From Aquatica leii (taxonomy: Eukaryota; Arthropoda; Insecta; Coleoptera; Lampyridae), in the NCBI GenBank assembly GCA_035610365.1, contig CM069432.1, forward strand, positions 231,592,532 through 231,656,531: a stretch of 64,000 nucleotides of DNA, in the 5' to 3' direction. Below the pieces are notes generated by a model. The model ran no database searches, had not been told where the DNA came from, and saw only the letters and a program-made list of their open reading frames with translations. Position 1 is the stretch's first letter; every line of letters starts with the position of its first letter. The position numbers and the translations under genes were made by a program. Below are positions 1-9,905 of this stretch, piece by piece.

Positions 1-11
1 TCTAAACTGGA

Positions 12-220
12 CGTTGTGATCATTGCCATATGACGTTTTTCTCTACTGCCGTCGATAGACGCTGTGTTTAAGGTGTCCGTTATGATCATGAATACGAGTG
101 GACGTTATGATCACGGTGGCCGTTATAATCAGCTTGTAAATTTAGCCGTTGTGATCAAGGTGGTCGTTACGAAACAGCAAAAACCGTGATGGCCGTTATG
201 ATCAGTCACCGTTCTGATAT
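12..220. repeat. Degenerate phrase array, CGTTATGATCA core
   Basis: A short core close to CGTTATGATCA recurs at 12, 34, 78, 103, 121, 147, 165, 194 and 210, with variants such as CGTTGTGATCA and CGTTATAATCA. From 78 onward the spacing alternates between roughly 25-29 and 16-18 bp, so the real unit is a dimer of about 44 bp. The array runs off the left edge of the window. It is much less AT-rich than the DNA that follows. Similar phrase arrays can form the ends of MULE-type transposons, but no transposase is visible beside this one, so the assignment is open. Confidence 0.6.
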
Positions 221-2303
221 AGTCCTGTAGAGTACTGTGACAAGGAAGTTGTCTGTTCCGAAACTTAGGCGAATTTGAAGATGACTATGAAAAATCATTT
301 TGTTATTCTTCAGACGATTAGGTATCTATAAAAATTTTATTTTTTTTTTTGTTCAAATGTAAGAAATGTTTTTATTTTAATCTAAGGTATTCATTTATGA
401 AACGCATTAACTTTTATAATTAACAAATAAAACAATAATTTGTCACAGCACTGTATTGTACATATTTTGTTAGATTATTGATTTAATTAAATTCCTTGAT
501 AAACTATTTGTAATTTCTTATTATATACTTTGTAACAAAGAAAAGTTAATCAACTTTGTAAGTAGTGTAGAACATATTGATGATTATTATGTTATTTCTT
601 AATCTTCTTGTTATTGTCACTTTCGATTCAAAATCTTGAGTGTTACAAATAAGTACGTACATAATTAAAAAGTTTTCACGATAAACCAAATTATAATCAA
701 AGATACAAAAATCGTGTTTGTATATTAAGTTTTTTCAAAATTAGAAAATTTTGTCGCAGGAACTGTTACAATAAAACGTTGAAATATCCTAAATAATTAA
801 ATTAATTGATTAGCAGGGTATTTTTTTTAAAATATTATTTATAGTATTCACCTTTCTTGTTTAATTTAGTGAATTTCGTGTTTGCATTTCATTTCTAATA
901 CTTACACAGTAAAATTCAATTTATAAAATAATAAATTAAAAGTGTTTTTTAAAACTTAAATAATTTACGACAATAGTAAATAATTTTAACATTTTTTTTT
1001 AAGTTAAATTTCACACACGCAACGCTTAATTTTATACACAAGCATTAAGATTACCCATTTAGCACTTTAACAGTACGTTTAATATTAATACATTAACACT
1101 TTTAGCAATGTTAATTACATGACAAAAAGTATCAAACTTTTAATTATAAACTTTGGGTGTAACTATAAACTTATATATTCAATAAAAATGTATATTAATT
1201 ATATGTGGCGCAATGTTTAAATATTTAACAAATTAAACATCGACATCAAACGAATCTTTTATTTTTATATATCATTAAACTTCAGACTTTATATGCACTA
1301 ATACAAAAAAATAAGGTTTAATACTAAAATCATAAAGGACTTTTATATTGAAACGAAGAAAGATAGTGCTTCTCAATTCTAAAGGGATTGTCGTGGCATT
1401 CTAAAGAACAGGTTGGATAAAAAAAATTTTGATTTAAACGATTAGAGAACAAGTTGAAAGCATAATATGCAAACTATGTAAAATGATATTTGTCTTCTCG
1501 TTCAGATAGTGAGATTTAATTAAATCATAGTTAAATATATTATTGTTTGAAATATATGTGACTTTTTAATTTCTTGAAATATGAGTTTTGTTGTGTTTAA
1601 ATTTTTTATACGTAAAATTTATTTTTCTTAATTTAAGATTCAATTTGAAAAGTATAAGATAAAACTGTAAACGGTATAGTTAAGTAGTAAGTTAAATCGG
1701 TAGTAACTTTTTACTTTAAAGGCAACGACGCCGACGTATGCTTAATTTAATTAAAATAACAGTTAAATGCAAAAATGACAGTTAAGAGTTAAGTTTTAAC
1801 AAATATTATAAATAAGTTAAATATATAAATGTTCTCAGAAAAACAAAAAATGCGCCCGTATTTTAAAAAATTTGTTTACTAATAAGTTTTATAGATATTT
1901 ACATTTTATTGTACTTTAGTTTTGACATCTGCCTTACGTGCACCTTATGCTACTCTACCTAACTGTATGTTAACATATAAGCAAATAGTTTTAAATTTTT
2001 GAATATAATAGTTAAATGTCAAAGTAAAATAATAGCTTACGATGCTTTGAAAATCCCGTAATTTCAGTTTTATGGTCTATAAAAGTTCATAGCTTTGAAT
2101 AAATGTTCACAAACTACAAAAAAAATACAATAACCAAAAGTTTTACCTTTTGTTTATAACGTGTTTACGTTAGCTCTTTACAATATTGGCGAAATGTTTC
2201 GTACAAACTCCGTTATTATAAAATTTAGTTAGAGCGTAGAAGGCAATAAACATTGTGCGTTCAAAAAACTTAGCATTTTATGAACTTTATTTATTTATCT
2301 ACG
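221..2303. other. AT-rich spacer, no recognisable gene
   Basis: Very AT-rich sequence with many stops in all frames and homopolymer A and T runs. I see no gene, RNA or repeat boundary that I can support. Confidence 0.6.
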
Positions 2304-3245
2304 TACCCAGTAAACACGGATTGAAACTGTTACAGTCACAAAATTAAAACAATTGTTTCAATACGTTGTTTCGTGTTGGTTCCATTTTTATATCATTTAC
2401 ATGTAACTGACAGTGAATATATTGAAAGAGTTCCGATTTTTCACAATCAGTTTTAAACCGTTTCAGTACTTGCAATTCTTTTCCCATAATCAGCAACCGT
2501 CTAAAAACTGATTTATTAAAACCGAAAATTTTTTGAATAACTAGAATTGCGTGAAGATCGATTAAATAAGATTGAATTATTTTCAAAACAGTGGAATCGT
2601 TCTAGTAAAAACGAATACTTTGTCATTAGTCAGCATTAGTCGTTGCTATACTTTTGATTACTGTCGTCAACGCTTGCGCTGCAAATTGATATCTTTTCAC
2701 TTGTTCGGTTGCAGCGGTTAAGTTAGTGTCGTTTTTGATTAAAAAAATGTAATTAATTTTGTGTAACTCTATGATTATGTATGTATATAAATGAAATATT
2801 TATTTCTATGTTACAGATACGGTTAAAAGTTGCTACCCAACCACGTCAAAGAAAGTTGCAATATGTGAAAAACTCAAAGTGATATTGTATTTAAAAATAT
2901 TTATTGTGCAATAAAATTTTAAACGTGCATTCGAAAATGTATTATTATATTATTGAAAGAATTGTTTTAGTTCATTATTGAAACAAAAAAATCATACATG
3001 TATCGATCATTTAGTATCAGTTCAAGAACGAAGCTTTTAAAACGTAAACCGAATGCAACATTTAGTTTGCAACAGATTTGAATTTAAAATACCGAAACTA
3101 TACTGATTCAAATAAGTGAAACAGCGATGGACTTATAGCTATTTCATTGCAGTTAGGGTTCTTTTATGTTTGAAACAAGAGTGAATCATAAATTTTTTGT
3201 TTTGAAACTGTTACTAAACATTATCAATTTTGTGTTTACTGGGTA
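2304..3245. mobile_element. Non-autonomous TIR transposon, copy 1
   Basis: The left end reads TACCCAGTAAACAC and the right end GTGTTTACTGGGTA, a perfect 14-bp inverted pair; if the outer TA is the target duplication, the TIR is the 12 bp CCCAGTAAACAC. The interior matches the element at 12264-13382 in reverse orientation over long stretches, for example the block around 2640-2710 against 13010-13080. The open frame at 2344-2586 (minus) has no recognisable domain, and its counterpart in the other copy is broken, so it is probably not a gene. Superfamily is unassigned: a TA duplication would allow several. Confidence 0.75.
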
Positions 3246-3847
3246 GTTGCATGCTTAGACCTAGTTTACTGTTAAAATAAAAACTGCAAAATTCTGAATT
3301 TACACAAAGTAAGTTTTTGATTTTGAGTTTTAAATAACATCAAGCATTATTTTGTTCAATTTATACGTAGGTAGATATTGCATCTAGAAGCTGTGAAATC
3401 AAACAGAATTTGTTTAGGTGAAGTTTTATAATAATAGTTGAATAAGCCCATATTTGTACCTTGCGGCAATGACTGGTTTTTTGTTAAATACATAAAACGC
3501 ATATTTTATTTTAATGAATTTGTTTACATTTATATGATAAACTCGTAAAATGGTTGTTGTTAATTTGATTAATTTGTACTTATTTAGTGTTGTGACTCAC
3601 ACGTCTTTAAAAGTTTAAACTCGCGAACCAATAATATACAGCGACATCTCTCTGTCTACTCTCCATATGTGGGGAAAGCTGAAGTAAGTCAAACAAAACA
3701 CACAGCTAAACTAATTTATAGTTTTTATAATCATTAGTTGAGAGTAAAAACCAACAAATAAAACTTCCGGTCCTCTAACTAAATGTAGATGCAAGAGTTA
3801 AATAATGTAAACTTATAAAGCAATCAGTTTGTAACTAAAGCTATGAA
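3246..3847. other. Spacer between two transposons
   Basis: AT-rich DNA between the TIR element and the larger transposon. Nothing recognisable. Confidence 0.5.
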
Positions 3848-3850
3848 TAA

Positions 3851-4302
3851 TAGACTACAGGCTCGTGTCAAAAATTGATGGGTCATTTGAACCACCAGGA
3901 GACCTATTTAGAAAGATAGAAGGGCATAAAATAATAAGATTTAGCACTACGCCGTCACTTGTTAGCTGTCCAACTGAGTGCAGGTGAGAATTCAAAAGCA
4001 CAGGTAGATCAGGTACATTTTGCTCATATATTTTTGTACGGCATTCTTACCATCAATAGATCCATGAAAAATAATGAGAAAACACGTAGTGCCGTACAAA
4101 AATAGTGTGCCACAAAATCGGAAAAATTTTTGATTTTCCGGCGATTTTCAGGGTAAATTTGGTCATTTGATTGTGTACGGCATTGGTTCCATACAGTTTC
4201 AAACCGCTTCTAATCCATTATTCCGCAACGCCGTACAAAAATCATGCGACAAGGGGAAAACATTGAGGGTTGCAACCCCCTCTATTCTATGGTCCGGGGG
4301 GT
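3851..4302. repeat. Left terminal inverted repeat of the 3851-7903 transposon
   Basis: About 452 bp that match 7439-7903 in reverse complement, including the segment about GGTTGCAACCC and the G-run next to GGTCCGG. Contains GTACGGCA-type motifs at 4036, 4090, 4175 and a variant near 4230. Confidence 0.8.
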
Positions 4303-4512
4303 TATTTGAAAAAGTACGGCATCGGTTTCAAAACATTATCTAGCACTCAAAAGTACTATTAAAAAATTATCTTCTATTTAAATGTATATCGATAATTATC
4401 TTAATTTCATCGTGTACTTGATTTATAAAGGTGGAAGGTCATTTGATCCTGTACGGCAACTTTTTTTTCAACATGACATTGCTAAAAACAATTGTTATAT
4501 AATATTGCCGTT

Positions 4513-6017
4513 TGTTACAAGCTTTAGGTATTTTACGAACCTGCACGGCCAACTCGCAATAGTCGGAGAGAGGGGAGGTCCACACTAAATACAGAAAAGA
4601 TGTTGCGGGGCGCCAGAGCTTATCCCAAAGTAATTTTCTATCTTGCTCAGGATAGAACGGACTAAACTTGTAACACGATGTTAGGTTCGTAATCCTTATA
4701 CTCGGCTGTTCGAGTAGCCAAAAGTAATTATTAGGTGACGATAATCACATGAGCAGGGAAGATAAAAAGAAAGATTAACAAGTATAATTGATTTAATGGT
4801 TTAACGTTGGAATAATAATAGAAGATATGAGTGTTAATATATTCGAGGTAGAATTAATACCTATCACAGTTTGCTTATGCGCCAAACTTAAATTCTACAA
4901 TGAGTAACGATTCACATTAATAATTAGCGTACACTTTGACTAAGAAGTACATCAAATTTTCTAACTAAATGCCTGTAGTATCGGCAGCACACATCACATC
5001 AATAAATTCCAATGAAATAAGTAGCGAAGAATAGTACGTAGTAAATATCGTTTGTATACAATATGCGAAATCCACAAAGAAAATTAGTAATATGGCATTA
5101 CCGACAATAAAACAGTGATAACAATTATGGCGTTAACATTAAATTATCCTAATAATTATGGGTAGTACACAGCAGACGTAACACAGAGCAAGCAAACTTA
5201 TTACCTAAATGGTAATATTCTTACGTTAATCGTTACGGAATTATCATTAGCAACAGTTTCGTGAGTGACCCGATTTGACAACGAAATAAGATACATAAAA
5301 TCACTTACCAAAACACAGGACCTTTCCCTTGTGCGACGAAAGTACTTTCCTCGGCAAGATATCCTGTAAACACCCTGAAATAGCAAATCGTGTCAAACTA
5401 ATTCCTCACGAAAGTGAAATCTACAAAATGATTAAGTATATTTAACATAAATACACAAGGCCGAACCTGGTCGTCGTGTGCTGTTATACCCCGACGAAAC
5501 GGTGATTACGCAGGTATCTGCCGCCTGAGTAGAATCTCGACAATTTTTAGTTAACTTCGGTACATTAGATTTTTGCCATATGTCGTATGCCTCAGAGAAT
5601 ATTTATCTGACGAAATTATTATTCGAAATGGATTCTTCATTAACAGTTAACGATTAGGAACGAATTGCTCGCACGTGGCGAGACGGCTATCAAATTACGA
5701 GAAATTACAACAGAGTTTTAATAGATGACAGTTATTATCTTACCCGGTGACGACGCAAACGAATTATAAGCGTAATACACTTATAGATTGGTCCCCATGA
5801 CGGTGGATAAGTTTAGAAACGTTCAATCGCCAATTCACCGGCCATTTTATGTAGTTTTCAAATTGAAGAACTCGTCGTAAATGACAGTCACGCGTAAAAG
5901 ATCGGTAGGGGGCGTCCAAACCGTAAACTAATTTCACGTCGAAAATACATAGGCGTACGTAAAGAAAATTTCGTCCGTAACAACATAGGCGTACGTAAAG
6001 AAAATTCGACCGTAACA
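4513..6017 (+). mobile_element. Solo LTR (or LTR-only element), copy 1, flanked by CGTT
   Basis: The segment begins TGTTACAAGC and ends CCGTAACA, the TG...CA form of an LTR. It is flanked by CGTT at 4509-4512 and 6018-6021, a 4-bp target duplication. It matches 45320-46683 at both ends and in the middle, same orientation, so both copies are independent insertions of one family. Near the right end a ~35-bp unit containing TACGTAAAGAAAATT is repeated in tandem. No internal retroviral-type genes lie next to it. The TGTTAC...GTAACA ends resemble BEL/Pao LTRs, but the family cannot be fixed from the LTR alone. Confidence 0.8.
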
Positions 6018-6390
6018 CGTTCAAAAGAAACTGTTCTAAAAAAATTATAGAGAAATACAAATTATGCAATTTTTTTAATTATTTAAAAAGTTGAAATAAT
6101 CATAGATTAAGGAAATATAGCAATTTCCTACATATTATCGTTGTTTTAAATAGTATTCAGGTAAGGAAACTAGAAAAAAAAATGCCATACATTTTAATGC
6201 AAATTACATTTTTTGGCTGATAAAAATGACACTACCATTCAAGGGGTACTTTATGGTCATCTGATACTGTACGGCATTAACATATTTTTGAAGAGAACAA
6301 TTTATAATATGCATTAATCATTATGCCGTCTATCTGAAGTCATACGGTATGTATATTATATCCAAGAATTGAAAACTGTCAATCTCAGTA

Positions 6391-6717
6391 TCAACAGTTT
6401 TGTATACTTTTTGATGTTATATATACTTCAAGCATCGTTATAATTTGTTTAATCGTGTAAATAAAAAGTACTACAATTTTATAGAAAATTTTATGTCTAT
6501 CCATGGATCGTCTGGATGAGCTAGGTTGCTGCTTATTCCTAACATCAATCGCTTCGATGCACTTTTTTAAAATTGTGCTCGATAAACATTTTATCCGGTT
6601 ATCAATCGGATCGCCCGGCAAACCACAAATAAAACAAACACGTTCTTGCTCTTTTTCTTGAGCAGTTGTTTCACTTTCACCAGAATTTTTAATTTCCTCG
6701 AGGTCCGACATGATCAC
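6391..6717 (-). pseudogene. N-terminal fragment of a transposon-encoded Cys-containing protein
   Basis: The 108-codon frame starts MIMSDLEEI and has an acidic N-terminus followed by a CFICGLPGD motif and CLSSTILKKCIEAIDVR, a C-x2-C...C...C pattern that looks like a small zinc-binding module. The last ~40 residues after MDRHKIFYK are hydrophobic, low in complexity and probably read through a boundary. It lies inside the 3851-7903 transposon, so it is most likely the first exon or a remnant of that element's protein. I do not recognise a catalytic domain, and the function is unknown. The upstream bases around 6720-6790 are less AT-rich and could hold the element's promoter. Confidence 0.4.
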
Positions 6718-7438
6718 AGTGCTCGCAACTCGTAAACAACTGCTGTTTTGAATCTCCGCATCAACTCCGGACCGTTACAGTTGAGCGTCACTCACACACA
6801 TACAAAGTCACATGAAAGGCAAATTTAAAAATTTAGGAGCGTACAAATCTCAAAGAGGTACCCGCACGACGGCATCAATTATACAGAAACTTATTGAGTG
6901 TATAATTTTATTTTATTTTCTCAATATATAATGTCTATTTTGATAATTATTAGAAGTAAATTACAAATTTTTGAGTCAATCGAATTAATTATTTGATGAA
7001 ATTTAGTCGATTACATTTTTCTTACTGGGTTCTTAGCGCGCCCAAGTTAGCACTACGTAGAAGAGAAAGTCTATGTCTAGACGTCAATGCACATATATAG
7101 ATATATTGAAACATTTACATTAAAAAACAGAAGTATTTTAATGAATAATTATATGTATTAATTATTTTTATTACTGTTTTATTATTATGAACTTTCAGAT
7201 TTGTACGGCATTGACTTTTGATAGACGAATGCATTAAATTCAAATAAATTATCTGAATGCCGTATACAAAAATATCGTACCAACTATCACCCTAAAGTAC
7301 ATTTTGTTACATAGATTTTTCTGGAGTTTTTCCCCCTCTACTGACTTTTGGACTAACAAAAATGTACGGCATGTGAAAAAATGTTATCTGTGCATAAAAT
7401 ACTTTCAGAATAAATTAATGTAATGTTGTGTCAAATCA

Positions 7439-7903
7439 CCCCCCCCCCCCCCCCCCCGGACCACGGAAGAGAAGGTGTTGCAACCCTCGATCTTTTCCCC
7501 TTGTCGCATGATTTTTGTACGGCGTTGCGGAATAATAGACTAGAAGAGGTACTGAAACTGTATGGAACCGATGCCGTACACAATCAAATGGCCAAATTTA
7601 CCCTGAAAATCGCCGGAAAATCAAAAATTTTTCCAACTTTGTGGCGCACTATTTTTGTACGGCACTACGCGTTTTTTCATTATTTTTCATGGATCTATTG
7701 ATGGTAAGAATGCCGTACAAAAATATATGACCAATATGTACCTGCTCTACCTGTGATTTTGAATTCTCACCTGCACTCAGTTGGACAGCTTACAAGTGAC
7801 GGCGTAGTGCTAAATCTTATTATTTTATGCCCTTCTATCTTTCTACATAAGTCTCCTGGTGGTTCAAATCACCCATCAATTTTTGACACGGGCCTGTAGT
7901 CTA
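7439..7903. repeat. Right terminal inverted repeat of the 3851-7903 transposon
   Basis: Mirror of 3851-4302. Its inner edge is a run of 19 C (7439-7457), where the left TIR has only six G, so the homopolymer differs in length between the two arms. Motifs of the GTACGGCA type occur at 7517 (variant), 7572, 7657 and 7711. The 92-codon open frame starting at 7423 runs through the poly-C and is not a gene. Confidence 0.8.
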
Positions 7904-7906
7904 TAA

Positions 7907-9542
7907 GCATTGAAAAATTAGAATAGCCCAAATCTAAGCCAATTAAACAAATACAAACATATAATAACATGTTTAAATCTAAACACATATAAGCACGTGC
8001 ACAAACGTCATTATACAAAAGAAGAGTTAGTTAACTGACGGTCTGTCAGTAAGTACTGAGGATGAAAGCAATTCAGTTTAACGGGAAGTGACCATTAACT
8101 TGTTAATTTAAGTACAAACGTACATTTTTTTAGTCTATCTTATCTGCCTAAAAATGCTATATCCAACCCTGTATAATTAGTTGGTTTATTTTTAATTAAG
8201 TGTAGTAGGACTTAACGAGAGGACAAAAATCTATTGATCATAAATAAGTTAAACGAAAGTCTAGTTCTACAACGATTTTAACTCCAGATTTTAATAGCTC
8301 TAGTAATATTGTCAACAAATCGTCTTTTTTAGGAAAAAAATTCATAAACAAAAAAAAACAACGCAAATTATTGAAAAAACTAAGATAGTAACGCTCTAGT
8401 TTAAATTCGGTTTATTGTAAAGTGACTATTAAACAAGATTTAATTACAATTTTAGTACTATCATATCAATTACGTTAGTAAGCCTTGAAAACACAAGATA
8501 CTATGATGGATTATATGACATAGGTATTTTACTTATTATAAGCGCTTTAACGTCGTTTATGTACCGTGACCTAATTTCTCAATTCTAATTCGTAAAAACG
8601 TATTCAAGAGACGAAAAAGTTGATGTGTAATTAACATTTGGCTAATGTAGAAGAAATTATATACAAGCTAAACGATTATACCTTCAAAAGTATACTGAAA
8701 GATATCACCCCCCCATACAGTTATTTTACTAGGTTGCAAAACCAATTCAGACGAGATCCAGCATTTGAAAAGATTTTTACATTTTAGTTGTAAATAAAGA
8801 AACAAAAAACAATTTGTTATACTTAGGCGGCTAAAATAATGTATAGGTTTGTATTTAAACTAGCAAGTTAATGATCGCTTTCGGTTAGCAGAAAAAACGC
8901 AATCACTAGTTACCTATACGTAGAAAATTACAAAATTTTATTAAAAAAAATGAAAAAAGTATATGCTGTTACATGTCTGTTATGTCACCCGCTATAATAA
9001 ACACACAATAATATATTAAACAAATGTTATACAAATGTAGACTCGATACCAGGAAGCAACCTACCTCAACTTTAATACATAAAAATGAGCACTTGTCTAT
9101 AACATACACTTAATATACAACATTACACATACGACAAAAGCAGTGCCCACATCAGAAAAAACCTGCGACCTTAAACCGTTAGCTCCTCACGGCAAATAAA
9201 ATATAAGATTTACATTTTGCAAGACAATGCATACGCTGGCGTTTTTTACTTGTTACCAAATCTATTATATCCACTAGCAACTGAATATTAATAACCGAAG
9301 GCAAATCTCATTTTTATAGAATCAAAATATTAACACGCAAAAACACAATAAAACGTTATCAGTTCTTCAGAAAATGTCGATCAGCCAGTTTAAGTTTTAA
9401 TTCACAATTTGCGAAAAGCATTGTTTATTAATTCTACACAAATTGGGTTTAAGATACATCGTACATTCGCAAACATAAGAACAAGTAAATAAACACAATT
9501 GAAATAGCCGCCAATGCGCTTGTTTTACCAAAACTGAACGTA
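7907..9542. other. AT-rich spacer
   Basis: No gene or repeat boundary that I can support. Short C-runs occur near 8707. Confidence 0.5.
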
Positions 9543-9835
9543 CTCACCAAAAGATGAAGATTGCTTCTTGTTGAAAAGATTAGTGTCCTTCCTGACGTAA
9601 GTTGATTCTCCGAATCATATATCAGAAAGTATTGCACAGTTTCACTAAACAGTTGAGGAATTACTAATTCTTGAATATTTTTTGAAATCACAAGTGTTTC
9701 TTTATCTCTTCTGGCTCTACAGATGATTTTCTTCAATAAATCCTTTTCTGGCAAAATAGCAGCAACATTGTCCACATTTAGTAAATTACCGGGGACAAAA
9801 CGGTTGGGGCGCGAATCAGTTGAGGGACAGAACAC
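9543..9835 (-). pseudogene. MULE-type transposase fragment
   Basis: The middle of the 128-codon frame reads NVDNVAAILPEKDLLKKI, then ICRARRDKETLVISKN, ELVIPQLFSETVQYFLIYDS and GRTLIFSTRSNLHLLVST. This is the stretch that precedes the first catalytic Asp of insect MULE (FLYWCH-associated) transposases. The match stops near LVST at about 9545, before the catalytic core, and the remaining codons to 9449 are unrelated. The first ~15 codons lie inside the adjacent phrase array, so the ATG is probably not the true start. Truncated and without catalytic residues. Confidence in family is moderate; I have no alignment. Confidence 0.55.
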
Positions 9836-9905
9836 CTAAGTACAAAATGGTGGGGATAAAACCATCAGGATGAAACACGCAAGGGCAAAACGTTCGTACC
9901 CCATT
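9791..9905. repeat. Degenerate 15-bp phrase array, GGGACAAAAC core
   Basis: Units such as GGGGACAAAACGGTT, GGGGCGCGAATCAGTT, AGGGACAGAACACC, GGGGATAAAACCATC and AGGGCAAAACGTTCG follow each other about every 15-18 bp. The array sits at the N-terminal side of the MULE fragment and overlaps its first codons. Terminal arrays of this style fit the end of a MULE element, so I read it as a transposon terminus. Confidence 0.55.

Larger units (their letters stand above)
3851..7903. mobile_element. Long-TIR DNA transposon with TAA target duplication
   Basis: The two ends mirror each other for about 455 bp. The outer tips are TAGACTACAGGC on the left and GCCTGTAGTCTA on the right. Both are flanked by TAA (3848-3850 and 7904-7906), a 3-bp target duplication. 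A TWA duplication is typical of PIF/Harbinger elements, so that superfamily is the best guess, but no DDE domain is visible. The element carries about 14 copies of GTACGGCA or its complement, near both ends and in both orientations. A 1505-bp solo LTR has inserted at 4513-6017, so the original element was about 2.5 kb. One short coding fragment remains at 6391-6717. Confidence 0.82.

Noticed and set aside
12-220. CRISPR-like array
   Set aside because: Repeats are short and degenerate, spacers are unequal, and the context is eukaryotic.
5201-5386. 61-codon frame with a related frame at 45790-45984
   Set aside because: They match only because both lie in copies of the same LTR. No domain.
7423-7701. 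92-codon frame through the poly-C run
   Set aside because: It is the right TIR of a transposon and starts in a homopolymer.
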